Assembly (NCBI GenBank): GCA_937988775.1
Contig: CALKHP010000052.1
Span: 206,737-270,736, forward strand
Source: an uncultured Alphaproteobacteria bacterium
GTDB taxonomy: Bacteria; Pseudomonadota; Alphaproteobacteria; Rhizobiales; Beijerinckiaceae
DNA length: 64,000 bases
Direction of reading: 5' to 3'
The position numbers and the translations under genes were made by a program. The notes beneath the pieces are model-generated. The model saw nothing but the letters and a program-made list of their open reading frames with translations, was not told the DNA's origin and made no database searches. Numbering within the stretch: the first letter of the stretch is position 1; each line of letters opens with the position of its first letter. Shown here one piece after another: positions 8,761 to 18,252 of the stretch.

Positions 8761-11744
8761 AGCCGGCCCGCCGCGCGCAACTCGCGCAGCGCCTGCGCAT
8801 CGCGCGGCGTGACGTCCGGGAATTCGGCATCGCTGCCCACAGCGCTGGAAATCTTCCACGAGCGGGCGCATTTGCGGCCCTCGGCCAGGCGCGGCGCGAC
8901 GGCGACGCCCGCCACGTCATCGAGGCGGAAGGCTTCCGCCGGCCCCTCGCCGGCGACGACCTCGACGCCGGAGGTGATGGCGATCTCGGCGAGATCGACC
9001 CGGGCGAGCAGCGCGCGCAGGTCGGCATCGGCGACATACACGACCGGCGCCGCCTCGAGGCTCGAGCCGATGCGCTTGGCGGCGCGTTCCAGTTCGAGCG
9101 CGCCGGTGACGACGCGGCGCACGTCGCGGATGCGCTCCCAGGTCGCGGCAAGCGCCTCGTCGCGCCAGGCGGCGTCGATGTCCGGGAAGGTATGCAGGTG
9201 CACGCTGTCGGCCTCGTCGCCATGGCGGGCGAGCCAGGATTCGTCAGTCGTGAACACCAGGATCGGCGCGAGCCATTTCACCATGGCGTCGCACAGGATA
9301 TCGACCACGGTGAGCGCGGCGCGCCGCGTTTGGCTCGAGAGCGGATCGCAATAGAGCGCGTCCTTGCGGATGTCGAAATAGAACGCCGACAGTTCCGTGT
9401 TCATGAAGGCCGACAGCACCGAGACGACCTTCTTGTAGTCGAAGCCGGCATAGGCCTCGCGGATGGTCTGATCGAGTTCGGCGAGCCGGTGCAGCATCAG
9501 CCGCTCCAGCTCCGGCATATCGGCAAAAGCAACGCGCTCGGCCGTGTCGAAATGCGCCAGCGTGCCGAGCATCCAGCGGATGGTGTTGCGCAGCTTGCGG
9601 TAGGTCTCGACGAAGGTCTTCAGGATCGCCGGGCCGATGCGCAGATCATCGGAATAATCGGCCGCCGCGACCCAGAGCCTGAGGATATCGGCGCCGGAAT
9701 CGGCCATCACCTTCTGCGGCGCCACGACATTGCCGACCGATTTCGACATTTTCTGGCCCTTCTCGTCCAGAACGAAACCGTGCGTCAGCACCACGTCATA
9801 GGGCGCGCGCCCGCGCGTGCCGCAGCTTTCGAGCAGCGAGGAATGGAACCAGCCGCGATGCTGGTCGGAGCCTTCGAGATACATCACCTCGTCGGCGCCG
9901 CCATCGACGATGCGGCGGATGCCGGCAAGCCCCGGGAAATGCACCGGGTCCTCAAGCGTGAAGGCATGCGTCGAGCCCGAATCGAACCAGACATCGAGCA
10001 CGTCGTTGATCTTCTCCCAGCCGGCCGGATCGTAATCGGGCGCGAGGAAGCGGGCGCCGTCGGCGTCAGTGAACCAGGCGTCGGCCCCTTCCTTGGCGAA
10101 AGCCTCGGCGATGCGCGCGTTGACCGCGTCATCCTTGAGGATATCGCCCTTCTTGACGTTGCCGTGATCGGCGCGCGCCACGAACACCACGATCGGCACG
10201 CCCCAGGCGCGCTGGCGCGACACGACCCAGTCGGGCCGGTTCTCGATCATGCCGTTGATGCGGTTCTCGCCCGCCGCCGGCACCCAGCGCGTATCAGTGA
10301 TCGCCTTGAGAGCCCGGCCGCGCAGCGTATCGCCCGCCTTGCCCATGATCGGCTGGTCCATGGCGATGAACCATTGCGGCGTGTTGCGGAAGATCACCGG
10401 CTTCTTCGAGCGCCACGAATGCGGATACTGGTGCTTGAGCCGGCCGCGCGCCACCAGCGTGCCGGCGGCGGCGAGCGCCTTGATGACGGTGTCGTTGGCA
10501 TCACCCTTGGCGCCATCATCGGTGATGACCTGATGGCCGGTAAAGCCGGGCGCCTCCTCGGTGTAGCGGCCGTCGGGGCCGACGGTATAGGGGATTTTCG
10601 GCGCGATGCCGTGCGCGACCAGGTATTTGCCCGAGGCCATCCACAGGTCGAAATCCTCGCGGCCATGGCCGGGCGCGGTGTGCACGAAGCCGGTGCCGGC
10701 ATCGTCGGTGACGTGATCGCCCTCGAGCAGCGGCACATGGAAGCCGTAGCCCGGCATGGCATCGGCGAGCGGATGGGCGCAGATCAGGCCGGTCAATTCG
10801 GCCGGCGTCACGTCGCGCACGCGCTCATACGCCTCGACCTTGGCCGCCTTGAAGACGTCGGCGGCAAGCGTATCGGCAAGCAGATAGGTCGCGCCGACCT
10901 TGGCCCAGTTGGTCTCGGGCGCGCCAGTGACGCGGTAGAGCCCGTAGGACACGCGATGCGACCAGGCGATGGCGCGGTTGCCCGGCATGGTCCACGGCGT
11001 CGTGGTCCAGATCACGACGCGGGCGCCGGCCGCGATGAGAGGGGCCGCGCCCGGCCCGGACAGGATCGGGAACGCGACATAGACGGTATCTGAGGTATGG
11101 TCGTGATACTCGACCTCGGCCTCGGCCAAGGCGGTGCGCTCGACGACCGACCACATCACCGGTTTCGAGCCGCGATAGAGCTGGCCGGTGGTGGCGAAGG
11201 TCATGATCTCGCGGGCGATCTGGGCCTCGGCGGCGAAGCTCATCGTGGTGTAGGGATGGGCCCAGTCGCCGGTGACGCCGAGGCGCTTGAACTCCTCGCG
11301 CTGCACGTCGAGCCAATGCTCGGCGAAGGCGCGGCATTCCTGGCGGAACTCGACGACCGGCACGTCGTCCTTGTCGAGGCCCTTGGCACGGTACTGCTCC
11401 TCGATCTTCCACTCGATCGGCAGGCCGTGGCAGTCCCAGCCCGGCACGTAGTTGGAATCCTTGCCGAGCATCTGCTGGGAGCGCGTCACCATGTCCTTGA
11501 GGATCTTGTTGAGCGCGTGGCCGATATGGATGTTGCCGTTGGCGTAGGGCGGGCCGTCATGCAGCACGAATTTGGTCCGGCCGGCCGCCGTCTCGCGCAG
11601 GCGGCGATACAGGTCCATCTTCTCCCAGCGCGCGAGGATTTCCGGCTCCTTGTGCGGCAGGCCGGCGCGCATCGGGAACGATGTCTCGGGCAGGAACAGC
11701 GTCTTCGAGTAATCGAGGGCGGCGGAGGTGGCGGTCTCGTTCAT
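8757..11744 (-). CDS. ileS: Isoleucyl-tRNA synthetase
   Basis: 995 residues from the ATG at 11744; a GTG four codons earlier (11756) is an alternative and neither has a strong ribosome binding site. Class I signatures are complete: HIGH at residues 73-76 in PPYANGNIHIGHAL and KMSKS in DEKGQKMSKSVGN. Between them lies the CP1 editing domain, with GWDCHGLPIEWKIEE before it. The C-terminal part keeps a single GRKCARSW instead of the four-cysteine zinc site of E. coli IleS. It heads a minus-strand unit with lspA. The 250 bases upstream hold no gene and no riboswitch that I can recognise. Confidence 0.97.
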   Translation of the reverse strand: MNETATSAALDYSKTLFLPETSFPMRAGLPHKEPEILARWEKMDLYRRLRETAAGRTKFVLHDGPPYANGNIHIGHALNKILKDMVTRSQQMLGKDSNYVPGWDCHGLPIEWKIEEQYRAKGLDKDDVPVVEFRQECRAFAEHWLDVQREEFKRLGVTGDWAHPYTTMSFAAEAQIAREIMTFATTGQLYRGSKPVMWSVVERTALAEAEVEYHDHTSDTVYVAFPILSGPGAAPLIAAGARVVIWTTTPWTMPGNRAIAWSHRVSYGLYRVTGAPETNWAKVGATYLLADTLAADVFKAAKVEAYERVRDVTPAELTGLICAHPLADAMPGYGFHVPLLEGDHVTDDAGTGFVHTAPGHGREDFDLWMASGKYLVAHGIAPKIPYTVGPDGRYTEEAPGFTGHQVITDDGAKGDANDTVIKALAAAGTLVARGRLKHQYPHSWRSKKPVIFRNTPQWFIAMDQPIMGKAGDTLRGRALKAITDTRWVPAAGENRINGMIENRPDWVVSRQRAWGVPIVVFVARADHGNVKKGDILKDDAVNARIAEAFAKEGADAWFTDADGARFLAPDYDPAGWEKINDVLDVWFDSGSTHAFTLEDPVHFPGLAGIRRIVDGGADEVMYLEGSDQHRGWFHSSLLESCGTRGRAPYDVVLTHGFVLDEKGQKMSKSVGNVVAPQKVMADSGADILRLWVAAADYSDDLRIGPAILKTFVETYRKLRNTIRWMLGTLAHFDTAERVAFADMPELERLMLHRLAELDQTIREAYAGFDYKKVVSVLSAFMNTELSAFYFDIRKDALYCDPLSSQTRRAALTVVDILCDAMVKWLAPILVFTTDESWLARHGDEADSVHLHTFPDIDAAWRDEALAATWERIRDVRRVVTGALELERAAKRIGSSLEAAPVVYVADADLRALLARVDLAEIAITSGVEVVAGEGPAEAFRLDDVAGVAVAPRLAEGRKCARSWKISSAVGSDAEFPDVTPRDAQALRELRAAGRL

Positions 11745-11998
11745 GGCAACAGGCACTCGATATCATGAGAAGCAGGCCGCGCTTTCGGCGCGGCGGTTCG
11801 ATCGCGGCAATCAGGACCCGGAGCCGGCGCGAGCCTTGGGCTCAGCGGCCGTCCGGGCGCCTAATTCGCGTGAAACCAGCGTGCAGCGTCGAAGAAACGG
11901 ACATGGCCGCCTCATAGCAAGGCGACGCCATAGAATAAAGCGAAAGCAGCACGCGCCGGCGCGAGAGTTGACCCGGCAGTTAACCCGGCGCGGCCCCG

Positions 11999-12928
11999 TC
12001 ACGCCGTGAGCAGGCGGCGGGCCAGCGCGCTGTCATCGTCCATCTGGCGCACCAGCGCCGCGACATCGTCGAATTTCCGTTCGCCGCGCAGCCATGCCAC
12101 GAAGGCGATGTCGAGCGTGCGGCCATAGAGATCGCCGGAAAAATCGAACAGATGCACCTCGAGCAGCGGAGCGCCGTTGTCGAAGGTCGGCCGGCGGCCG
12201 AAGCTCGCCACGCCATCGATGGTGGCACCATCCAGTCGCGCGCGCACCGCGTAGATGCCGTGCGCCAGGCCGCAGGCGGGATCGAGCGCCAGGTTGGCGG
12301 TCGGGTAGCCGAGATCGCGGCCGCGCTTGTCGCCGTGGCGCACCTGCGCCCGCACGAACCATTCATAGCCGAGCAGCGCGTTCGCCGCCGCGACCTCGCC
12401 GGCGGCGAGATGCCGGCGGATGGCGGTCGAGGACACCGGCGCGCCCTCGGCCGCGAGCGGGGCGACGACCTCGACCGCGAAACCATAGCGCTCGCCGGCC
12501 TGCTTGAGGAAGTCCGGGCTGCCGCTGCGGCCCTTGCCGAAGTGGAAATCATGGCCGATGACGATGCTGGCGACATCAAAGCGCGCGACCAGCACGTCAC
12601 GCACGAAGGCTTCCGCGTCGCGCCCGGCAAGCGCCGCGTCGAAGGTCAGTTCGATGAGCAGCATCACGCCGAAGCGCGCGGCGAGCACCGCCTTCACCGC
12701 CGGCGGCGTCAGGCGGAACACCGGTTCGCCACGGTGGAAGAAATCGCGCGGATGCGGCTCGAAGGTCAGCAGGCCGAAGGGCCGGCCGAGCGCATCGGCG
12801 CAGGCGGCCGTGGCCGCGAGCACGGCGCGATGGCCAAGATGCATGCCGTCGAAATTGCCGATCGCCAGCACCGGCCGGGCCAGGTCCACGGGGAGATCGG
12901 CAGGATCACGCAGGATGTGCAACGTCAT
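11999..12928 (-). CDS. ribF: Bifunctional riboflavin kinase/FAD synthetase
   Basis: 309 residues, normal length. The N-terminal FAD synthetase (nucleotidyl transferase) half has GNFDGMHLGH (about 23-32) and the SSTAIR motif; the C-terminal riboflavin kinase half has GYPTANLAL and FGRRPTFD. It turns riboflavin into FMN and FMN into FAD. It runs in the same direction as ileS and lspA, as ribF does in many proteobacteria, with 254 bases between. Its promoter must lie in the 217-base divergent gap before the CheY-like gene. Confidence 0.95.
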   Translation of the reverse strand: MTLHILRDPADLPVDLARPVLAIGNFDGMHLGHRAVLAATAACADALGRPFGLLTFEPHPRDFFHRGEPVFRLTPPAVKAVLAARFGVMLLIELTFDAALAGRDAEAFVRDVLVARFDVASIVIGHDFHFGKGRSGSPDFLKQAGERYGFAVEVVAPLAAEGAPVSSTAIRRHLAAGEVAAANALLGYEWFVRAQVRHGDKRGRDLGYPTANLALDPACGLAHGIYAVRARLDGATIDGVASFGRRPTFDNGAPLLEVHLFDFSGDLYGRTLDIAFVAWLRGERKFDDVAALVRQMDDDSALARRLLTA

Positions 12929-13145
12929 GAATGGTCCAAAATCGCCTTGAATGCCTGTCTCGGTCCGGAATGCGGCGCGGTGCCCGTCAAGCTGACCGGC
13001 CGCGTCATTAACGGCTTGGCAACCGCCCCTGCCTTACGGTGCGCGCCAGTTAAATTCAATCATCCCCGCTACGCATCAGCCAACGGGCTCAGAAAGAGTC
13101 CGCGCCAGAAAACGCAAGCGAACGGGGAGAAGACGAGGTGGGGTG

Positions 13146-13529
13146 ATGGCGATTGATACGTCCATGTCGATCCTGGTGGTCGATGACTATCAGACCATGA
13201 TCCGCATCATCAAGAACCTGCTCAAGCAACTCGGCTTCGACGATGTCGACGATGCCAGCGACGGCGCCGAGGCGCTCGGGAAAATGCGCCAGAAGCGCTA
13301 TAATCTGGTGATCTCCGACTGGAACATGCAGCCGATGACCGGCTACGAGCTGCTGAAGCAGGTGCGCGCCGATGGCGGCCTGCGCCAGACGCCGTTCATC
13401 ATGGTCACCGCCGAATCGAAGACCGAGAACGTCATCGCCGCCAAGAAGGCCGGCGTGAACAACTACATCGTCAAGCCGTTCAACGCGCAGACGCTCAAGA
13501 CCAAGATCGAGACCGTCTGCGGCGTGTGA
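13146..13529 (+). CDS. CheY-like single-domain response regulator
   Basis: 127 residues, a receiver domain alone. All phosphotransfer residues are present: acidic pair Asp13-Asp14, phosphoacceptor Asp58 (VISDWNM), Thr88 and Lys110 (IVKPF). An AGGTGGG ribosome binding site precedes the ATG; a GTG one codon earlier is possible. SDWNMQPMTG is closest to chemotaxis-type CheY proteins, but no kinase, phosphatase or chemotaxis gene is near, so its partner cannot be told from context. Confidence 0.85.
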   Translation: MAIDTSMSILVVDDYQTMIRIIKNLLKQLGFDDVDDASDGAEALGKMRQKRYNLVISDWNMQPMTGYELLKQVRADGGLRQTPFIMVTAESKTENVIAAKKAGVNNYIVKPFNAQTLKTKIETVCGV

Positions 13530-13574
13530 GGCGCGGACTGATTGCCAGGTCCCCCAATCCCATCTCTCAAACCC

Positions 13575-13661
13575 GACCTCATCCTGAGCTTGTCGAAGGA
13601 TGTTGAGTCCGGCGCTGTCTGGCGCCAACTGGACCATGCTTCGACGAACTCAGCATGAGGG
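13575..13661. repeat. REP-like pair, CCTCATCCTGAGCTTGTCGAAGG type
   Basis: One arm (13575-13602) and a diverged inverted copy (13635-13661, ending CAGCATGAGGG) flank a short spacer between the convergent CheY-like and HAD genes. The same unit recurs at 33614-33699 and 52032-52134. It is one of the most widespread intergenic repeats of alphaproteobacteria and can act as a two-way terminator. Confidence 0.85.
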
Positions 13662-13693
13662 TTCAGGGCCACCAGCCAGCTTTCGAAACGGCC

Positions 13694-14566
13694 TCACCAG
13701 CGCAGGTTGCGCATGATGAAATCCGGCTGCGCGCTGGCGCTGCCGAGGAAGTCCTCGACCATGTCGGGCGCCAGTTCGCCATCGCCGCCAAGCAGTTCGG
13801 CCGCGTGGATGCCGGCGGCGATGAAGGCGACCGGGATGCCGACGCCCCTGGCGCCGGTAACATCGGTGCGGATGGCATCGCCGAGCGCCAGCACGCGCTC
13901 GGGCGCAACCGTGCCGCCACGCAAGGCCGCGGCGACCGCGAGCGCCTTGTGATAGATCGGCGCGTGCGGCTTGCCGGCATAGATCACCGCGCCGCCGGCC
14001 CGGGCATAGGCATCGGCGATGGCGCCGGCGCAATAGATCAGCCGGTGGCCGCGCTCGACGACGAGGTCGGGATTGGCGCAGATCATGGTCAGGCCGCGCG
14101 CCCGCATCACGGCGATCGCCGCGCGGTAATCCTCGGGCGTCTCGGTCTCGTCGTCGAGCAGGCCGGTGCACACCACGTAATCGGCGCCCTCGAGCGCGAC
14201 ACGGGCGAGCCCGTCGCCGAACATCGGCGTATCGCGCGCCGGGCCGATATGGTGCAGGCTCTGGCCGGCGCGTTCCGCCATCAGGTCCATGGTGACGTCG
14301 CCGGAGGTGACGATGGCGTCATATGCCCCGTCCGGCACGCCGAGCGTGGCCAACTGGCGCACGACCTCGGCATTGGGCCGCGGCGCGTTCGAGACGAGCA
14401 CGACGCGGCCGCCGCCGGCGCGGAAACGCACGAGCGCGTCGCTCGCGGCGGCATAGGCGCGCACGCCGTTATGCAGCACGCCCCAGATGTCGCATAGCAG
14501 CACGTCGAAACGCGGCGCCAACGGGGCGAGGCCGTCGGCGCGCGGCGCCAGACTGGTCTTGGTCAT
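13694..14566 (-). CDS. HAD-superfamily phosphatase, TIGR01459 class
   Basis: 290 residues. The nucleophile motif reads DVLLCDIWGVLHNG (Asp at about 26), followed by a VLVSNAPRP motif II and a late ALGDAIRTDVTGA motif IV with the metal-binding aspartates. This is the layout of HAD subclass IIA proteins such as NagD, and of the alphaproteobacterial TIGR01459 group in particular. Phosphatase activity on a small phosphorylated metabolite is expected, but the substrate is unknown. It lies next to a minus-strand EAL-like gene with a 42-base gap. Confidence 0.85.
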   Translation of the reverse strand: MTKTSLAPRADGLAPLAPRFDVLLCDIWGVLHNGVRAYAAASDALVRFRAGGGRVVLVSNAPRPNAEVVRQLATLGVPDGAYDAIVTSGDVTMDLMAERAGQSLHHIGPARDTPMFGDGLARVALEGADYVVCTGLLDDETETPEDYRAAIAVMRARGLTMICANPDLVVERGHRLIYCAGAIADAYARAGGAVIYAGKPHAPIYHKALAVAAALRGGTVAPERVLALGDAIRTDVTGARGVGIPVAFIAAGIHAAELLGGDGELAPDMVEDFLGSASAQPDFIMRNLRW

Positions 14567-14608
14567 GAAGGATGATCCATCGGCGTCGTGAAGGGACAGG
14601 GCTTAGCC

Positions 14609-16057
14609 CTAAACCGAGGCGCGGCGCAACAGGCTGCGGAACGAGGTGCGCTCCGGCGGCTGGCTTTCGGCTGCTGCGCTCGCCGCAGCCGGCGCGGCCT
14701 GCCCGAGGATTTCCGGGCGCACCTGGCGCGGCGTCGAGAACAGGTCGCCCTCGGCGAGCGGCACCACGAAATCGAGCAGGTCGAGCACGCTCTGTTCGGC
14801 GCTGATGCCGTCGGCGATCAGCGAGATGCCGTGGCGGGCGAGGAACCCTCCGAGATCGGCGGCATGGATTTCCAGCAATTCGCCCGGCTCCTGCCCGGCC
14901 TCGATCAGCCGGGCGGCGGCGGTCTTGACGAAGCGGATGCCGCGCGCCGCCAGCGCCTCGGCATCGAAACGCAGGTCGGTCGCCTCGCACAGGCCGATGC
15001 GCACGCCGCCGCGCGCGATCTCATCAAGCGTCGCCGCCTCGATCGGCCCGAGGCTGCGCAACGCCGCCTGCGGCAGCATCAGCACCAGCGAGGCCGCCGT
15101 CTCGGGCTCCTCGGCCACGAGGCGGCGCAGGCTGGCGGAGACATCGGCATCGGCAAGCCCGGCCGGCGTCAGCACCGTCATCACCGTCGCGTCACGCCCG
15201 CGCTGCCGGAACACGCGCACCAGCCCGATGGTGCGGGTGATCGCGGCACGGTCAAGCCGCGCGGCAAGGCCGGTGGCAAGCGCCGCATTGCGCAGGTCGC
15301 CGGCGGAAAGGCCGCGCCCGGCCGCCTCGAGCGGACGCAGCGTCGCCTCATAGGCGCGCGTCTTGCGCTGCGGCAGGCTGACGATCGGCTGCAGGAACAA
15401 TTCGAGCGCATCGCCGAGAATGGCATCCTTCATCAGGCGCAGGTTCGGCGCCGGCACCGCTACCGGCTGCGGCCAGGGCGCGGCGTCAGCCAGACGCGCG
15501 ATGCGGGCCGGGCGTGGCGGCGCTTCCGGCGCGGCCGGACGTGGCGGCGCGGCGTAGGGAGCGGCAGCGGCCGGCGCCGCAACCGGCGCAAAGCCGGGCC
15601 TGGGGGCGGCGACGGGCGGCGCGACGGCACCGCCCTCGAGCACGGCAAGGCGTTGCGCCAGCGCGGACACCACCTCCTCCTGGCCGGAGACGACCTCGGC
15701 CAGTTCCCGCAGCAGCGTCCCGGTCGCCTCGACATCGATGGCGTTGGCCGGGCGCGGCTCGTCGGCGAGCCGGCGGGCATGCTCGATCAGCAAGGCGAGC
15801 TTGGTCTCGCCGTCATGCTGGCGGCGCTCGCTCAGGCGAAGCCGGTCCGCGACCTCGGCCAGTTGCCGCCGCATCGCCGCCTCGCCGCGCTGTGTCGCGA
15901 CGATGAGCCAGGCGAGCCCGAGCGCGAGTGCCGCAACCACGCCGACCAGCACCGCCAGGCCGGGCGGCTGGTGCAGCACTGCAATCCCGACATAGGTGAG
16001 CGCGCCAAATGCAGCCAGCATGCCGGCCGCCATGAAAATTCCATTCTCTCGCCGCAT
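14609..16057 (-). CDS. Membrane-anchored EAL-domain protein, probably catalytically inactive
   Basis: 482 residues: two N-terminal membrane helices (about 6-50), a short helical region, an Ala/Pro-rich linker (about 130-200) and a C-terminal EAL-like domain (about 205-460). EAL domains break down or bind cyclic di-GMP. Here the signature is YEATLRP (Glu237) in place of EALLR, and the usual DDFGTG and EGVET motifs are missing; the C-terminal loop reads VPLAEGDLFSTP. It therefore probably binds or senses rather than cleaves. The start at 16057 (MRRENG) gives a membrane helix directly. The gene is transcribed away from the ridA-like gene. Confidence 0.8.
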   Translation of the reverse strand: MRRENGIFMAAGMLAAFGALTYVGIAVLHQPPGLAVLVGVVAALALGLAWLIVATQRGEAAMRRQLAEVADRLRLSERRQHDGETKLALLIEHARRLADEPRPANAIDVEATGTLLRELAEVVSGQEEVVSALAQRLAVLEGGAVAPPVAAPRPGFAPVAAPAAAAPYAAPPRPAAPEAPPRPARIARLADAAPWPQPVAVPAPNLRLMKDAILGDALELFLQPIVSLPQRKTRAYEATLRPLEAAGRGLSAGDLRNAALATGLAARLDRAAITRTIGLVRVFRQRGRDATVMTVLTPAGLADADVSASLRRLVAEEPETAASLVLMLPQAALRSLGPIEAATLDEIARGGVRIGLCEATDLRFDAEALAARGIRFVKTAAARLIEAGQEPGELLEIHAADLGGFLARHGISLIADGISAEQSVLDLLDFVVPLAEGDLFSTPRQVRPEILGQAAPAAASAAAESQPPERTSFRSLLRRASV

Positions 16058-16183
16058 CGGAGACAGCCCCTTGCGCGAAGGCGCCTTGTGTTCATCGCTG
16101 GCGATTCGCAATGTGACAGGATAGTGGTGAACCGGCCCGCCCGCGAGAGGCGAGCTGCGGCTTTTTCGGATTGGCGGGAGACA

Positions 16184-16636
16184 ATGCCCAGGCAAATCAA
16201 CCCGAAGCACATCCTGCCCCCGGGCTCGCGCTACAGCCACGGCATCATTCACAGCGCCAGGGCGCGCCGGCTGGTGATTTCCGGGCAGTTCGGCGCGCGC
16301 GTCGACGGCACCGTGCCCGAGGACCTGCGCGAGCAGGTCGCCATCGCCTTCGACAACCTGCTCGCCGTGGTCGCCGAGGCCGGGCTCGCCCCGACCGACC
16401 TGATCAAGATTTCCGCCTATTGCACCGAGCCCCATGCGGTGCGGGCGTTCCGCGAGGTCCGCGACCGCAAGCTCAGCGGCCATGCGCCGGCCTCGACCTA
16501 TCTCGAAGTCGCCGGGCTCGCCATGCCGGGCCTGAAATTCGAGATCGAGGGCGAGGCGGTCTCGGAGGAGCCCGACCTGCTGTTCGAGGATTATCACGAA
16601 CGGGTCGGCGCGCCCGAATGGAGCGGCAAGCGTTAG
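16184..16636 (+). CDS. RidA/YjgF family protein (Rid deaminase)
   Basis: 150 residues. RidA-family proteins hydrolyse reactive enamine/imine products of PLP enzymes. The fold pattern is clear (LVISGQFGAR; then DNLLAVVAEAGLAPTDLIKISAY; APASTYLEVAGLAMPGLKFEIEGEAV). The last motif holds a leucine at the site where RidA proper has Arg105 (STCVEVARLP), so this is likely one of the Rid1-7 side branches, not canonical RidA. GGCGGGAG lies before the ATG. It stands 139 bases before an omega-aminotransferase gene on the same strand, a sensible pairing with a PLP enzyme. Confidence 0.85.
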   Translation: MPRQINPKHILPPGSRYSHGIIHSARARRLVISGQFGARVDGTVPEDLREQVAIAFDNLLAVVAEAGLAPTDLIKISAYCTEPHAVRAFREVRDRKLSGHAPASTYLEVAGLAMPGLKFEIEGEAVSEEPDLLFEDYHERVGAPEWSGKR

Positions 16637-16775
16637 GGAGGGCGCGCGGTAAGCGGCTGAAATGCCTGGAGGCTGCGCCTGACAGTTCGATTCCGGTGAT
16701 GCGGGACATCAAAGGAAGCTGTTTTTCGCTTCGTGCGATCCCTGCTATGCCTCTGACAACAATGGAGGATTGACC

Positions 16776-18131
16776 ATGGCCAATGCGACCCGCCCGATCG
16801 AGACATCGAGCCTTCCCAACGATCTCGAAGCGTTCTGGATGCCGTTCACCGCCAACCGCGCCTTCAAGGCGAAGCCGCGCATGATCGCCCGCGCCAAGGA
16901 TTTGCACTACTTTACGCCCGAGGGCCGGCCGATCCTCGATGCCACCGCCGGGCTGTGGTGCTGCAATGCCGGCCATAACCGCGCGCCGATCGTCGATGCG
17001 ATCCAGAAGCAGGCGGCCGAGCTCGATTTCGCGCCGACCTTCCAGTACGGCCACCCGAAGGCGTTCCAGCTCGCCTCGCGCATCGCGGCGCTGGCGCCCG
17101 GCGATCTCGACCATGTGTTCTTCTGCAATTCCGGCTCGGAAGCCGCCGACAGCGCGCTGAAGGCGGCGCTCGCCTACTGGAACATCAAGGGCCAGGGCCA
17201 GAAGATGCGCCTGATCGGGCGCGAGCGCGGCTATCACGGCGTCGGCTTCGGCGGCATCACCGTCGGCGGCATCGTGCCGAACCGCAAGTTCTTCGGCACG
17301 CTGCTCGCCGGCGCCGACCACCTGCCGCATACCTATGACCGCGAGCACCAGGCCTTCTCGAAGGGCGAGCCGGCATGGGGCGCGCATCTGGCGGACGAAC
17401 TCGAGCGCATCGTGCAGCTGCACGACGCCTCGACCATCGCGGCGATGATCGTCGAGCCGATGGCCGGCTCGACCGGCGTGCTGCCGGCGCCGCAGGGCTA
17501 CCTGAAGCGCCTGCGCCAGATCTGCGACAAGCACGGCCTGCTGCTGATTTTCGACGAGGTCATCACCGGTTTCGGCCGCCTCGGCACGGCCTTCGCCGCC
17601 GAGCGCTATGGCGTCACGCCCGACATCATCACCTTCGCCAAGGGCGTGACCTCGGGCGCGGTGCCGATGGGCGGCATCATCGTGCGCAAGGAAATCTACG
17701 ACACGTTCATGAACGGGCCGGAGCACGCGATCGAGTTCTTCCACGGCTATACCTATAGCGGCCACCCGCTCGCCGCCGCGGCCGGCCTCGCCACGCTCGA
17801 CCTCTATCGCGACGAGGACCTGTTCGCGCGCGCCAAGGCGCTCGAGCCGAAATGGGCCGATGCCGTGATGAGCCTGAAGGGCACGCCGGGCATCCTCGAC
17901 ATCCGCTGCGTCGGCCTGACCGCCGCCTTCGACATGGCCTCGAAACCCGATGCCTACGGCCTGCGCGGCTACAAGGCGATGGATTATGCCTTCAACGAGG
18001 AGGGCATCATGCTGCGCTATACCGGCGAGACGATCGCCGTGACGCCGCCGCTGACCATCGAGGACAAGCATATCGACGAGATCGTCACCAAGGTGAAGCG
18101 CTCCATCCAGCACGTGATGCAAACGCACTGA
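16776..18131 (+). CDS. Class III aminotransferase, beta-alanine/omega-amino acid:pyruvate type
   Basis: 451 residues. The PLP lysine is Lys289 (ITFAKGVTSGAVP), the cofactor aspartate lies in LIFDEVITGFGR, and CNSGSEAADSALKAA binds the phosphate. FWMPFTANRAFKAKPR at the N-terminus is typical of beta-alanine:pyruvate transaminases, which move the amino group of beta-alanine and other omega-amino compounds to pyruvate. A GGAGG box lies eight bases before the chosen ATG. The substrate cannot be fixed from sequence because related enzymes range from beta-alanine to taurine and aromatic amines. Confidence 0.85.
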   Translation: MANATRPIETSSLPNDLEAFWMPFTANRAFKAKPRMIARAKDLHYFTPEGRPILDATAGLWCCNAGHNRAPIVDAIQKQAAELDFAPTFQYGHPKAFQLASRIAALAPGDLDHVFFCNSGSEAADSALKAALAYWNIKGQGQKMRLIGRERGYHGVGFGGITVGGIVPNRKFFGTLLAGADHLPHTYDREHQAFSKGEPAWGAHLADELERIVQLHDASTIAAMIVEPMAGSTGVLPAPQGYLKRLRQICDKHGLLLIFDEVITGFGRLGTAFAAERYGVTPDIITFAKGVTSGAVPMGGIIVRKEIYDTFMNGPEHAIEFFHGYTYSGHPLAAAAGLATLDLYRDEDLFARAKALEPKWADAVMSLKGTPGILDIRCVGLTAAFDMASKPDAYGLRGYKAMDYAFNEEGIMLRYTGETIAVTPPLTIEDKHIDEIVTKVKRSIQHVMQTH

Positions 18132-18252
18132 GCCTGATCCACTGACACTCGGCCATTGACCGGCATGCCGGCTGTGGCAATCTGGGGCGGGTGCTGCGGC
18201 ATCCGCCCCATCCTTTTCTGACGGGTCCGCCCTCCCACCCGAAAGACGTCGC

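Noticed and set aside
11745..11998. T-box or leader element before ileS
   Set aside because: No T-box sequence (UGGN anti-terminator bulge) or specifier stem is recognisable, and T-boxes are rare in this class.
13575..13661. Possible CRISPR-like repeats
   Set aside because: The repeats are single palindromic units in intergenic gaps without regular spacing or spacers.
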